Shown here in pieces: positions 6,773 to 15,213 of a stretch of DNA of 30,489 bases (within the stretch, counting starts at the first letter, position 1; each line of letters starts with the position of its first letter). The notes beneath the pieces are model-generated. The model was not told where the DNA came from, did not search any database, and worked only from the letters and a program-made list of their open reading frames with translations. Made by a program: the position numbers and the translations under genes. Location of the stretch: the NCBI GenBank assembly GCA_003009815.1, contig PXPD01000002.1, positions 1 to 30,489 of the forward strand, written 5' to 3'. This DNA is from Nanohaloarchaea archaeon SW_4_43_9. Lineage in GTDB: Archaea > Nanohalarchaeota > Nanosalinia > Nanosalinales > Nanosalinaceae.

Positions 6773-7678
6773 TTACTGTTTCCATCTCTTGGGGTATGTC
6801 TCTGGTTTCATATGTACTGATTCTAGAGTGGCTGCTTTATCGTCTTTGTCAAACATCTGCTCTGATGTCATCTCTGCGGTTCCGAGCGCTATTAGCTCGC
6901 CTTTCAGCGTGGTGATTGCTACTCTCTCCCCTTCCGTTATGCCGTCTTGGAGTTTAGATATTCCTTGTGTTCCTAGGTCGGCGCCGTTTGCCACAGCGTT
7001 TACAGCGGAATCCTTGATGGCTATTTTTCTCAAGTGGCTGACTGCTTTCTCAATCGGGTAGAGAACTTTACGTAGTTCTTCTTCGTCACCTTCATTGTAG
7101 TAATGATAGGCATCGACTATCTCCTGTAAAGTGTTTGTCTCCATTTCTGAGATACCTGCCTGCTGTGTTCTTCTGAGTTCCTCCATTTCTGCTTCGGTGT
7201 TAAGTTTCTCCCCTAGCTGGTCGATTAATACCCGGACATAGAATCCTGATTCACATTTAACTCCTCCTAAAATCCTCTTTACTGCGCTTTTCTCAGGGGG
7301 TACCTGCTTGTTGACTCCCTTGAAACTGTTAAGTACTTCTCTTATCTCAGCCTTCTTTTTCCCTTCTCCTAGGTTGGCCTCGAAGATATACTCCTTATCG
7401 GCTTTGCTCATGGCTTTGCTGCCTCTTGTTCCTTTGTTGAGGCCTACTGGTAGGATCCCTGTTGCATTTGGATCTAAGGTGCCGAAATGACCGGTTTTCT
7501 TTACATCAAGTTCTTTCTTTATCCATGTAGAGACTTGATTGCTCTGTGGGCCGAAAGGTTTGTCCACGAGCATGATACCTTTCTCCATGAGTTCTTCTAT
7601 GCTTCTTTCCTCAGGTATACTCCCGAACTCTGGGTCGGTCTCTGCTTCTTCTTTTGTGTACCATTTGGCTGACTTCAT
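6773..7678 (-). CDS. cbf5: tRNA/rRNA pseudouridine synthase Cbf5 (TruB family), compact
   Basis: 301 residues. GHFGTLDPNATGILPV (about 63-78) holds the catalytic Asp (about 69); QVPPEKSAVKR is the Cbf5 form of the motif II region; GFYVRVLIDQLGEKL corresponds to the GTYIRxLxxDxGxxL motif; a PUA RNA-binding domain follows (about 215-290, RKIAIKDSAVNAVANGADL). It is the catalytic subunit of H/ACA ribonucleoproteins and can modify tRNA U55. Compared with the family, about 20 residues between AVKR and the GTYIR-like strand are missing in frame. Next to the EMC3 and SecY genes, a common archaeal neighbourhood. Confidence 0.93.
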   Translation of the reverse strand: MKSAKWYTKEEAETDPEFGSIPEERSIEELMEKGIMLVDKPFGPQSNQVSTWIKKELDVKKTGHFGTLDPNATGILPVGLNKGTRGSKAMSKADKEYIFEANLGEGKKKAEIREVLNSFKGVNKQVPPEKSAVKRILGGVKCESGFYVRVLIDQLGEKLNTEAEMEELRRTQQAGISEMETNTLQEIVDAYHYYNEGDEEELRKVLYPIEKAVSHLRKIAIKDSAVNAVANGADLGTQGISKLQDGITEGERVAITTLKGELIALGTAEMTSEQMFDKDDKAATLESVHMKPETYPKRWKQ

Positions 7679-7731
7679 ATGTTAGAGAATGTACTGAATT
7701 CTTTTTAATTGACGAGAATAGTTTTTCGTGT

Positions 7732-8469
7732 TTACTGTACGCCAAGCATTTTTCTGAACAGGAAGGTCAGTGGCATTGCTATCAGGATATAGAATCCCAG
7801 CCAGTTCAGCGCTGTTCCTACAAGCGGTGCTGAGAATGGAAGCGGTATAAATACTGCGTTTATCTTTGCGGTTATCCCGTCACTCCCTATTAGGCCGAGG
7901 TAACCTCCTCCACCTTTTCCAAATTTCTGGAATTTCCAAGATATTCCCTGTTGATTGAACTGTTCCCCCTGGTTTATTTCTTCCCCGTTGATCTGGAGCA
8001 CAGGTTCTGTCTCGTTGATTACAGTTATTCTGTTGGTTTCTCCAGCGTAGCTGAAGTTCCCTGTGTAGGTAGTATTGTTTACCTGTTTAAGATCTACTGA
8101 GGGTGCGAATGTTGCTCCAAGCCACGGGAAGATTAGTCCGACGAACACCATCGTGGCGATCATCGGTTTGAAGTTGAGCATCATCATTTTCTGGTTGAGT
8201 TCCATGGTCTTTTGCATGTGATCCGATGCTTTATCGGTCTCATCGTTCTTCCGAGCCTCCTTCATTTTTTCCTGTGTGTTGCTGATTTTTTCCTTCAGAT
8301 TCTTGTTTTTCTCAATATCAAGCAGGAACCAGTATATTACGGAGAAGACACCTGCTAGTGCTACCGAGAAAAATGCTAATGCAAGATATGGCCCCAGTGA
8401 AAGTACTGGCTGGAATACTGTGTTGTAGAAACCGAATAGCCCGGTAAGTAGTCCCTGTATTGATACCAT
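7732..8469 (-). CDS. EMC3/TMCO1/DUF106 family membrane insertase (YidC-like)
   Basis: 245 residues. Hydrophobic segment about 24-50, a charged cytoplasmic coiled coil (about 51-95, KNKNLKEKISNTQEKMKEAR, then a Met-rich MELNQKMMMLNFKPM), a segment about 99-117, an external domain (about 118-200) and a final segment (about 210-240). This topology and the coiled coil plus Met-rich groove are typical of archaeal Oxa1-superfamily DUF106 proteins that insert membrane proteins, usually encoded beside secY. The external insert with a Gly-rich stretch (KFGKGGGGYLG) is longer than in small relatives. Confidence 0.88.
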   Translation of the reverse strand: MVSIQGLLTGLFGFYNTVFQPVLSLGPYLALAFFSVALAGVFSVIYWFLLDIEKNKNLKEKISNTQEKMKEARKNDETDKASDHMQKTMELNQKMMMLNFKPMIATMVFVGLIFPWLGATFAPSVDLKQVNNTTYTGNFSYAGETNRITVINETEPVLQINGEEINQGEQFNQQGISWKFQKFGKGGGGYLGLIGSDGITAKINAVFIPLPFSAPLVGTALNWLGFYILIAMPLTFLFRKMLGVQ

Positions 8470-8503
8470 GCTGTGAAAATATCTTAGGTAGTGAAGCCTT
8501 TTA

Positions 8504-8520
8504 AACCAAGGCTTTGCCCG
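8504..8520 (-). promoter_or_regulatory. Promoter of the EMC3/DUF106 gene
   Basis: On the minus strand CTTGGTTTAAAAG lies about 40 bases ahead of the start. The same 13 bases occur ahead of uS17 (16755-16767), supporting a real BRE/TATA element. Confidence 0.55.
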
Positions 8521-8548
8521 GTGTTGAATGATGAAATAACTAAGTCGT

Positions 8549-9994
8549 TTACTGCATGAAGTCCTTCATGGCCGGATGGAGTTCCTCCATGTGTTTCTGC
8601 GCTAGCTGCTCGTACAGCCTGTACAGGATCATGACTGTCAGCAGGATTCCGGTTCCTCCTCCCGCTGCCCGTGTCATGTTTGCGAGTCCTGCGAGAAGAC
8701 CTACTGCAAGCCCTGATAGTATTGTTAGTCCTGGGATATAACGGTTGAGCACTTTCTTGATTACTCTCTTATCTTTCCTGAATCCCGGCACTTTCATACC
8801 GGTTTGCTGGATTTGTTCTGCGACTGAGTCTGCGTCCTGTCCTGATGTTTTGACCCAGAAGATTGAGAATAGCATTGAACCGAATGTGTAGACGGATAGA
8901 TAGAACAGTACATGGAACAGGCTTCCTGTCTGCGTACTGAGCATCGGGAAGCTGATCCCTGCGATTGTGGCTTCTGTAAGAACATTTATGCTGGAGAGCC
9001 CTCCTGAGATGAGACTGGTCGCGAACTGAGTTGGGGCTGTAAGTAATCCGATTAGTCCCGAAGATGCCTGACCCTGCGAGTTAACACATCCAAGGATGCT
9101 GCAACCATCAGCCCCGGCTAGCGTGGTTCCCAGAATCTGGAAGTTGGAGACAAGTGCTGCGATCAGGATTACAGGCATGTTTGATGTATAGATGAATTTG
9201 AGAGGCCATTTCTGGCCGAATCCTCTGACATTTCCGAATGTCAGCGGTATCTCGACTTTCATGATCTGCATATATACTACTGCTGAGAATACTGCTATTG
9301 TAGATATTATCGGTATGAGAGATGTGAATTCGAGGGTGGTGGCAAACCGGAATACGGCTCCTACCGGATTTCCGTCGACCATCCAGTAAAGTGTTCCTGA
9401 TGTGGTGAGGGGGGATATTATTGCTACGTATACCTGTTTTGATACTCCGGCTGCGATGAATAATCCTACTCCTGATCCGAAGCCCCATTTCTGGACTAGG
9501 TCGTCCATCATGATGATGAGCCATCCTCCAAGAGAGATTTGTCCTGCAAGTAGTAGGATCAGCGCAGGGTCTCCTGTAACATTCCCGAATGTCCCTGATA
9601 GGACATATCCAAAGGCCTGAACAATGGTTAATGCGTAGGCAAGTAGTTTCTGTGTTGCCTGAAATTTCTGCTGTCCTTTCTCGGTGTTAGTGTCCCATGG
9701 AAGAAGTTCGGATCCTACCATCATCTGGAGTACAATGGAGGCTGTTACGATAGGTCCAATACCTAGAGTAATTATTGATCCGATCTGTGCTCCAAGCAGT
9801 GTCTGGAATGTCTGAAGACTGTTGAGTGCCTGTTCAACTGCTGCAGAGTTTGCTCCGTATATGTCAATAGAACCTAGGACGAAGTACAGTACAAGTACAA
9901 TTCCTGTCCATGTCAGCATCTGTTTCAGGGTCTGTTCCTTGTCTGGTTCTTCTACGCTTGGAAGATATCCTGCTGCCTGAAGTATTGCTGACAT
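8549..9994 (-). CDS. secY: Preprotein translocase subunit SecY
   Basis: 481 residues with about ten membrane segments. GSIITLGIGPIVTASIVLQM matches the conserved SecY TM2 region with the Pro-Ile-x-T-A-S signature; KWGFGSGVGLFIAAGV is the TM4-5 hallmark; QIMKVEIPLTFGNVRGFGQK and YTSNMPVILIAAL are the loop and TM7 motifs; a C-terminal cytoplasmic loop (GMKVPGFRKDKRVIKKVLNRYIP) contacts the ribosome. Forms the Sec channel with SecE and Sec61-beta. Last gene of the spc block, 53 bases after uL15. Confidence 0.98.
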   Translation of the reverse strand: MSAILQAAGYLPSVEEPDKEQTLKQMLTWTGIVLVLYFVLGSIDIYGANSAAVEQALNSLQTFQTLLGAQIGSIITLGIGPIVTASIVLQMMVGSELLPWDTNTEKGQQKFQATQKLLAYALTIVQAFGYVLSGTFGNVTGDPALILLLAGQISLGGWLIIMMDDLVQKWGFGSGVGLFIAAGVSKQVYVAIISPLTTSGTLYWMVDGNPVGAVFRFATTLEFTSLIPIISTIAVFSAVVYMQIMKVEIPLTFGNVRGFGQKWPLKFIYTSNMPVILIAALVSNFQILGTTLAGADGCSILGCVNSQGQASSGLIGLLTAPTQFATSLISGGLSSINVLTEATIAGISFPMLSTQTGSLFHVLFYLSVYTFGSMLFSIFWVKTSGQDADSVAEQIQQTGMKVPGFRKDKRVIKKVLNRYIPGLTILSGLAVGLLAGLANMTRAAGGGTGILLTVMILYRLYEQLAQKHMEELHPAMKDFMQ

Positions 9995-10047
9995 TTAGTT
10001 TTTGACACCTTTATGAATTATTATCCCGGGGGCGTTATTAACTATGT

Positions 10048-10485
10048 TTACTCTTCTTCTCCGACTTTAACTGCTTTAGCTCCTGCCTCTTCAATCTTGT
10101 TTTCAGCTGTTGAGGAGAACTTTTCTGCGTGAATCTCTATTTCCTTTGTAAGTTGCCCGGATCCGAGAATCTTCTTGTATCCTGCTTCTTCAGCATCAAA
10201 TACATATCCGTTGTCTGTCTCCTCTGCTACTCCTGCTTCGACAAAGCTTTCAATTCTCTGGTCGATATCTCTAAGGTTGATCCCGGTCTGGTCTTCGGCA
10301 TCTTTGAATCCTTCTCCTTTCTCTCCAAGTTTGTGGAGTCCGTCTTCTGTCATTTTTTCGTGTTTCGCCTTCTTTCCTCTTCCGGCGTTTCCTCTTCCAC
10401 CTCTGCTTCCTGCTCCCCGGTTTTTCTTGCTTGAGCCATGTCCGTGGCTTCCGGATTTGTTCTTCTTTGATCTTCTCTTTGTCAT
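10048..10485 (-). CDS. rpl15: 50S ribosomal protein uL15
   Basis: 145 residues. The Gly/Lys/Arg-rich N terminus (SGSHGHGSSKKNRGAGSRGG) is the loop that threads into 23S rRNA; the C-terminal half (YKKILGSGQLTKEIEIHAEK) is the globular fold. The ATG at 10485 is chosen because a GAGG Shine-Dalgarno lies about 10 bases upstream; an in-frame TTG upstream overlaps that site. Confidence 0.95.
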   Translation of the reverse strand: MTKRRSKKNKSGSHGHGSSKKNRGAGSRGGRGNAGRGKKAKHEKMTEDGLHKLGEKGEGFKDAEDQTGINLRDIDQRIESFVEAGVAEETDNGYVFDAEEAGYKKILGSGQLTKEIEIHAEKFSSTAENKIEEAGAKAVKVGEEE

Positions 10486-10496
10486 TGTTTTTTGCC

Positions 10497-10844
10497 TCAA
10501 ACCATTTTCTGGATTAGTTCGTCCAGATTATCTCTTTTTCCAAGGCTTCCACCTTGCCCAACCTGTTTTTTTGTGTCTCTGAATCCTCCTGTTGGAGGAG
10601 TAAGTTTTACAGTGTCTCCGCTTTCAATTTCTGAGCCTTTTCTTTCTTCAAGTTTTTCCAGTGTTTCCTTACTGATTTCTCCGTATGTTATGTAGTCTTT
10701 GGCGGTTTCCAGCATTCCTCTTATTGAATCGTTATCTTCGAATACAACGCACTGGTTTCTTTTCTCAAGGTTGAGGTCTTTAAGTGTTCTTTTTGCTTTG
10801 TGTCTTGCGTCGATACTTCCTCTAACCTTTACTGTTGCTATCAT
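10497..10844 (-). CDS. rpl30: 50S ribosomal protein uL30
   Basis: 115 residues. IATVKVRGSIDARHKAKRTL and CVVFEDNDSIRGMLETAKDY fit archaeal uL30; the end TPPTGGFRDTKKQVGQGGSLG matches the family C terminus. Archaeal uL30 is often about 150 residues, so this is a short version. The start is set by GGAGTGA 8-10 bases ahead; an upstream in-frame extension would run into uS5. Confidence 0.93.
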   Translation of the reverse strand: MIATVKVRGSIDARHKAKRTLKDLNLEKRNQCVVFEDNDSIRGMLETAKDYITYGEISKETLEKLEERKGSEIESGDTVKLTPPTGGFRDTKKQVGQGGSLGKRDNLDELIQKMV

Positions 10845-10849
10845 GTTGT

Positions 10850-11512
10850 TCACTCCTGTTTGTATTCTTCTACTTTTTTGAGGGCGTTGAAGGCTGCTTT
10901 CATCAGGTTTTCCCGGGTTCTTGTAGTTCCTCTTGCGTTTACCCATACGTCTGTGTATCCTGCGAGTTCAAACATTTTCTTCAGTTCGTCTGAGCATGCA
11001 AGCCCGATTCCCTTCGGTGCTGGTTTTACTGTAACTGTCACTGACCCCGAGTTTCCTTCTACTTCGAACGGCACTGTATGTTCTGTTCCACATGCGCATT
11101 CCCAGGAACCGCATCCCTGTGTTATCTGAATGAGGCTGAGCTTGGCTTTCCGGTTTGCGTCTTCGATTGCTGCCCGGGTGTCGTTCGCTGTTCCTTCTCC
11201 AAGCCCGATTACATTTCTTTTGTCTCCCAGTACTGACATCGCTTTTGTTGAGTATCTTTCACCTGATTTGTGCATTCGGGCGGTTCTCTTAGATACTGTT
11301 CTTCTTTTTCCGCCTCCTTTTCCGGGTGTTCCCCCGATCAGTATTACTTCTTCTTCAAGGTCTGTGAGTTGGTCGGCGATCTCTCCTTCCATTATTTTGT
11401 AGTCTGATTCAAGTGCTTCCACTATGTCTGTTACTTGGCCATTTGCTACTTTTTTCCCGAGTTTTGTCTTCGGTTTCCAGATCTCCTCTTCCTCCATTTC
11501 TTGATCAGCCAT
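10850..11512 (-). CDS. rps5: 30S ribosomal protein uS5
   Basis: 220 residues, usual archaeal size. EEVILIGGTPGKGGGKRRTV and ALSVLGDKRNVIGLGEG-like segments are the dsRBD-like N-terminal domain; GCGSWECACGTEHTVPFEVEG and the C-terminal domain with PAPKGIGLACSDELKKMFEL follow. Overlaps uL18 by one base (TAATG). Works in decoding accuracy near h34. Confidence 0.97.
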   Translation of the reverse strand: MADQEMEEEEIWKPKTKLGKKVANGQVTDIVEALESDYKIMEGEIADQLTDLEEEVILIGGTPGKGGGKRRTVSKRTARMHKSGERYSTKAMSVLGDKRNVIGLGEGTANDTRAAIEDANRKAKLSLIQITQGCGSWECACGTEHTVPFEVEGNSGSVTVTVKPAPKGIGLACSDELKKMFELAGYTDVWVNARGTTRTRENLMKAAFNALKKVEEYKQE

Positions 11513-12021
11513 TATTCCAGTTCACCTTCGATATTTTTCTTTACGGTTTCAAAGTTTTCAGGTACATTATTGCCTGTCATTTCCTTGATGTGTTCGCCTC
11601 TGATTCTTGATTTTTCAGGTATTACCTCTTCTCCTGCAGGGATTTCTATCCCGGCGTCTTTAAGTCCTTGTAGAGCTGCGAACATTTTTCCACCTTTTTT
11701 GGTTTCTTTGATTCCCAGGTCGAGTACTGCTTCATCTACATCTGCTTTCATCCCCGCCAGATAACCTGTCAGGTATGTTGCTGGAAGGTTTCCGGTGTGG
11801 TACTCCCATCCGTGGTCTTCCAGTTCTTTGCTGACTGTCTGTGCAGTGTTCTTGTCTCCATCTCTGTTGTAGTGGGCGATGTGTACTCTAGTATGGTTGT
11901 TTGAGAGTCTTACTACTGCTCTTGGTTTACCTGATTTCAGCAGGTTTCTTCTCTGCTTGTAGTCGGTTTTCTGTTCTCTTCTCCTTCTGAATGGTACTTC
12001 GTAGTTAGTGTTATCTGCCAT
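11512..12021 (-). CDS. rpl18: 50S ribosomal protein uL18
   Basis: 169 residues. NYEVPFRRRREQKTDYKQRR is the archaeal/eukaryal uL18 N terminus, KPRAVVRLSNNHTRVHIAHY the 5S-binding strand, and ATYLTGYLAGMKA a conserved helix. It binds 5S rRNA together with uL5. Located between eL19 and uS5 as in other archaea. Confidence 0.97.
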   Translation of the reverse strand: MADNTNYEVPFRRRREQKTDYKQRRNLLKSGKPRAVVRLSNNHTRVHIAHYNRDGDKNTAQTVSKELEDHGWEYHTGNLPATYLTGYLAGMKADVDEAVLDLGIKETKKGGKMFAALQGLKDAGIEIPAGEEVIPEKSRIRGEHIKEMTGNNVPENFETVKKNIEGELE

Positions 12022-12027
12022 TATTGA

Positions 12028-12471
12028 TCACTCTAGCTTGTTCTCCACGTGGTCTTCTAGGTGTTTTGTGTCTCTGAAGAATCCTCCTTTTGCTCTGTCG
12101 TAGAGGTTCCAGTATGTATCGTTATCAATTTCTCCTTCTTCCTTCATCTCTTTGAGTCTTTTTCTGATTGCTCTGATTCTTTCCATCCATTTTTCCTTCG
12201 ATCCTTTTCTTGCTGTCTTTTTTCCTTTCCTGTTTCCGTGACCTTTTCTTCTTCCTTTCTTCTTCTGTTTCTTGATCTCTTTGCTTCTGGCCTTGGAGGT
12301 TCCCTTAACATCTTTTTTCTCGATTACGCCTGACTCAACCAGGTTTCTGATGTCCTGTCGTGTGATGGCTTCCTCAACTTTCTCTTGTTCTCCAGGATCA
12401 ATTCTGACTCTGGTCTCTCCTACATCCATTACTTCTGCTGCCATCCTCTTCTGTGATTTAAGATCTGTCAT
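12028..12471 (-). CDS. rpl19e: 50S ribosomal protein eL19
   Basis: 147 residues. LKSQKRMAAEVMDVGETRVR and EEAITRQDIRNLVESGVIEK are signature eL19 sequences, followed by the basic KKQKKKGRRKGHGNRKGKKT tail that crosses the subunit bridge. Overlaps the eL32 stop by four bases, giving tight coupling. Confidence 0.97.
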   Translation of the reverse strand: MTDLKSQKRMAAEVMDVGETRVRIDPGEQEKVEEAITRQDIRNLVESGVIEKKDVKGTSKARSKEIKKQKKKGRRKGHGNRKGKKTARKGSKEKWMERIRAIRKRLKEMKEEGEIDNDTYWNLYDRAKGGFFRDTKHLEDHVENKLE

Positions 12472-12824
12472 TCTTCCTCACCTTCTTTTTCTCCGTTCAG
12501 TACTTTGATATCTTCTTCATCAGCTTTTTCAATTATCTTTGCTCTTTTTCTTTCGCCTACCGTTGATCCGATTCTTGCTGCTTCTATCTCCGGGTCAATA
12601 TCTTCTAGGTCGCCTGTATTGTGGATCATTACTTCTTCGTATCCTGATGGGTGTAGTCCTCTTACTTCTGTATCTGTACGGTATCCTGCTTTTGGTTTTG
12701 CAGGTGCGCCGTTTACCTCAAGTCTTATTCTGGAATGCCCTCCTTTCGGTCTTCTCCATGATTCAGGTGTCTGAGGCTTTTTGTGACTGTTTTCTCTCTT
12801 GAATTTCTTCTTTTTCTTGCTCAT
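12468..12824 (-). CDS. rpl32e: 50S ribosomal protein eL32
   Basis: 118 residues. The basic N terminus (KKKKKFKRENSHKKPQTPES) and WRRPKGGHSRIRLEVNGAP, GYRTDTEVRGLHPSGYEEV and ARIGSTVGERKRAKIIEKA match eL32. The end is acidic (NGEKEGEEE). Sits between uL6 and eL19 as in typical archaeal spc operons. Confidence 0.96.
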   Translation of the reverse strand: MSKKKKKFKRENSHKKPQTPESWRRPKGGHSRIRLEVNGAPAKPKAGYRTDTEVRGLHPSGYEEVMIHNTGDLEDIDPEIEAARIGSTVGERKRAKIIEKADEEDIKVLNGEKEGEEE

Positions 12825-13358
12825 TTATTCTTCACCTCTGCTTGTAATGTAGACCCCGTCTTGGAATGTTCTGGGATCCCTGTTTCCTTTCTTGCATGCC
12901 TGTTCGATTTTTCCGGCGGTCTGGCTTACTGCATCCTTATCTGGGCCTCTTATTGTGAGGTCCTCGCCGTCGATTTCAACCGTTACTCCATCTTCAACAC
13001 TGATTTCTCGTGGGTTTCTCTCTCCCATGAAGTTCTCAATAAGTACTTTGTTTGATTGCTGTTTGATTGTCATTGGGAAGTGGGCGTATACGCCTTTCAT
13101 CTTGTAGATGTGTTCGTTTTGGAGCCCTTCAATCATGTTTTCTGTGTGGCTTCTGAATGTGCTTACAATACTCTGGATATCTTTTCTTGTTTCTTCGGTG
13201 GAGAACTCTATCTCGTTTCCATCGATTTCGACTTCTACCAGTGCGTGCTGCATTTTCTTCTCTACTTTTTCATCGTCTTCTTCAACTGTAAGTACTCCAT
13301 CTGTATATTCTGCTTCGAAGTTCTCTGGTAGCTCTACTGTCTCTTCCATGGTCATCAT
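12825..13358 (-). CDS. rpl6: 50S ribosomal protein uL6
   Basis: 177 residues with the two-repeat uL6 fold. YKMKGVYAHFPMTIKQQSNK and VLIENFMGERNPREI lie in the centre, and LTIRGPDKDAVSQTAGKIEQ with NRDPRTFQDGVYI is the C-terminal rRNA-binding end. The start is ambiguous: ATG at 13358 directly after the uS8 stop, or ATG at 13349 (MEETVELP), which better matches the family N terminus. Confidence 0.95.
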   Translation of the reverse strand: MMTMEETVELPENFEAEYTDGVLTVEEDDEKVEKKMQHALVEVEIDGNEIEFSTEETRKDIQSIVSTFRSHTENMIEGLQNEHIYKMKGVYAHFPMTIKQQSNKVLIENFMGERNPREISVEDGVTVEIDGEDLTIRGPDKDAVSQTAGKIEQACKKGNRDPRTFQDGVYITSRGEE

Positions 13359-13748
13359 CTAGTAGACGTATCCTAGGAGTTTTCCTCCCACGTTTTCTTC
13401 TACTGCTTCATCGTGGGTGAGTACTCCTTCTGGTGTTGTTACAATGATTTTTCCGAATCCTTGAGCGGGCAGGTATCTTTTAGCCCATTTTGTGTATTCG
13501 TCACTTCCTACGTAGAAGTTTGGTTTGATCGGTTCGCATTTGTTTACTGCTGACTCTACTTCTACCTTGAACTTTCCTCCTTTTCCATCTTCGATCAGTT
13601 CGAAGACTCCGATGTATTCTTCTTCCTGCAGTTTCAGCAGCACGTTCTTGATCAGGTTGCTTGTAGGACTTACTTTAGCGTGTGTCTTGTCCTGTCTTGC
13701 TGCGTTGTTTATTGAGCTTAGTGCATCGCTGAGTGTATCATGTTGCAT
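13359..13748 (-). CDS. rps8: 30S ribosomal protein uS8
   Basis: 129 residues. DTLSDALSSINNAARQDKTH at the N terminus and a C-terminal GKIIVTTPEGVLTHDEAVEE followed by GGKLLGYVY are diagnostic. It binds helix 21 of 16S rRNA. Preceded by a 63-base gap with a perfect hairpin, unusual in this tightly packed operon. Confidence 0.97.
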   Translation of the reverse strand: MQHDTLSDALSSINNAARQDKTHAKVSPTSNLIKNVLLKLQEEEYIGVFELIEDGKGGKFKVEVESAVNKCEPIKPNFYVGSDEYTKWAKRYLPAQGFGKIIVTTPEGVLTHDEAVEENVGGKLLGYVY

Positions 13749-13753
13749 TACTC

Positions 13754-13773
13754 GAAAACACCTCGGTGTTTTC
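13754..13773 (-). repeat. Perfect intercistronic hairpin between uS14 and uS8
   Basis: GAAAACACC-tc-GGTGTTTTC forms a 9-bp stem, 5 bases ahead of the uS8 start on the minus strand. It belongs to the recurrent GAAAAC...GTTTTC family. Lying just ahead of the start codon it could hinder ribosome binding or mark a processing site; the function is inferred only. Confidence 0.7.
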
Positions 13774-13811
13774 TGTGAATCTTAAATCTACGATTTTATT
13801 CATTGTATCAC

Positions 13812-14036
13812 CTATTTGAGCTGTTCGAATCCGATTTCTTCTGCGATTTCTCGGAAGCATTGTCTGCAGTAGTTGAGTCCGTACTGGCTGATTACTCCTC
13901 TACCTGTTCTTCCGCATCTTCTGCATTCTTTTTTGGCTTTTCCGTAATCTCTTTCCTTTGGAGAGTTGTTTTTCTCGAATTTCTCTTTCTTTCCTTTCTT
14001 GTGCTTTATCTGTTCAAGTACTCCTTCGTAACTCAT
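13812..14036 (-). CDS. rps14: 30S ribosomal protein uS14, zinc-binding
   Basis: 74 residues. CRRCGRTGRGVISQYGLNYC followed by RQCF gives the CxxC...CxxC zinc ribbon and the R-x-C-R-x-C-F-R pattern of the archaeal protein. The N-terminal about 20 residues (MSYEGVLEQIKHKKGKKEKF) make it longer than usual (about 50-56). The start overlaps the uL5 stop (TAATG). Confidence 0.96.
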   Translation of the reverse strand: MSYEGVLEQIKHKKGKKEKFEKNNSPKERDYGKAKKECRRCGRTGRGVISQYGLNYCRQCFREIAEEIGFEQLK

Positions 14037-14548
14037 TATTCGCTCACCTCAATTTCGAACCGGTCTTCGATGAACTCGATTGCTTCGTCGTCGGATACTT
14101 TGTGTTCTTTCCCGATTTCATTTGGCTTGTGGTCTCTTTTCTTTACACGGTATCCTGGTCTTTCCAGTTTTACTGCGACTTCGAATCCCATCATGCCGAT
14201 GTCGGAGTCGTATTCTACGCCCGGTACATCTATGTACTCCGAGATTCCGAATCCGAAGTTTCCGTTTCCGTCGAATGATGATTTGTTGATTCCTTCTGCT
14301 GCAGGCAGTACTTTTTCCAAGAACTCTTCTGCCTCTTCATCCCTAAGTGTTACCATTGCTCCGATTTCAAGCCCGGATCGCACCCCAAATTTTTTGGATC
14401 CTTCTTTCGATTCGGTTTTGACTGCTTGCTTTCCTGTTACTTTTTCCAGCAAGTCTTTGGCCTTCTCTACATCGTCGCTTACCTGTCCAATTCCAATATT
14501 TACTGTTACCTGACTGACCTGTATCTTCTTCATTTTGTGTTCTGCCAT
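14036..14548 (-). CDS. rpl5: 50S ribosomal protein uL5
   Basis: 170 residues. KIQVSQVTVNIGIGQVSDDV and LLEKVTGKQAVKTESKEGSK, then FGVRSGLEIGAMVTLRDEEA and FDGNGNFGFGISEYIDVPGV are conserved uL5 blocks. Binds 5S rRNA and contacts P-site tRNA. Lies between eS4 and uS14. Confidence 0.97.
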   Translation of the reverse strand: MAEHKMKKIQVSQVTVNIGIGQVSDDVEKAKDLLEKVTGKQAVKTESKEGSKKFGVRSGLEIGAMVTLRDEEAEEFLEKVLPAAEGINKSSFDGNGNFGFGISEYIDVPGVEYDSDIGMMGFEVAVKLERPGYRVKKRDHKPNEIGKEHKVSDDEAIEFIEDRFEIEVSE

Positions 14549-14555
14549 TCAAAAA

Positions 14556-15206
14556 TCACTCCTCTACCTTGATGTCTTCAACTGCTACAAGGTTTTCAAG
14601 ATCTGTCTCGAACTCTCTATCGTTTTTGATTATTGCCGTATTCTGCATTCCTTCTGTTCTCATCTCCTTGACTTCTGCTACATCTCCTGCGTGTTTTCCT
14701 TGGACTACTAGTGTTTCTGCTCCTTCTTCGAGTTCTATTTCGGTTACTCCGGAGTTGAATATCAGTGTGTTTCCTGTCGAGTATTCGTCTTTTGTGGAGT
14801 AGTTCTCTCCGTTATGGAGTCTGTAGATGAACCGGTCTCCCTTAACATCTTTGTTTTCTATCTTTGCTGCAACCTTTGAGTCTTCGACCGGGATAAATTT
14901 GAGGTATTTTCCGTCTCTTACTGCTCTGTAGGTTTCTTCTGTTTCCGGGATTTCAACTATGTCGAGAATCCCTATTCCTTCCTTGACGTCTCTGATTGTG
15001 TCGCCGTTTCTCTTGAGATCGCCGTTTTTAACTATTTCTTTTGCTTCTTTCTCGTTATCTGCATACTCCAGTATGTCTCTGAGCAGTACTACTACAGGGA
15101 TTGCGTCTTCTTTACTTCTTGATCCTTTGATGGTTGAGACATAGGTGTTGTCCTTTCTCCTGATTGAGTAATGTTTTGGTGCCGGAATTCTTTTCTGGTG
15201 TGTCAT
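14556..15206 (-). CDS. rps4e: 30S ribosomal protein eS4
   Basis: 216 residues. PVVVLLRDILEYADNEKEAK (S4-like domain), IGILDIVEIPETEETYRAVR and LVVQGKHAGDVAEVKEM (KOW-like segment) are typical of archaeal/eukaryal eS4, slightly shorter than the usual 230-260. Located between uL24 and uL5 as expected. Confidence 0.95.
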   Translation of the reverse strand: MTHQKRIPAPKHYSIRRKDNTYVSTIKGSRSKEDAIPVVVLLRDILEYADNEKEAKEIVKNGDLKRNGDTIRDVKEGIGILDIVEIPETEETYRAVRDGKYLKFIPVEDSKVAAKIENKDVKGDRFIYRLHNGENYSTKDEYSTGNTLIFNSGVTEIELEEGAETLVVQGKHAGDVAEVKEMRTEGMQNTAIIKNDREFETDLENLVAVEDIKVEE

Positions 15207-15213
15207 GAATTTG

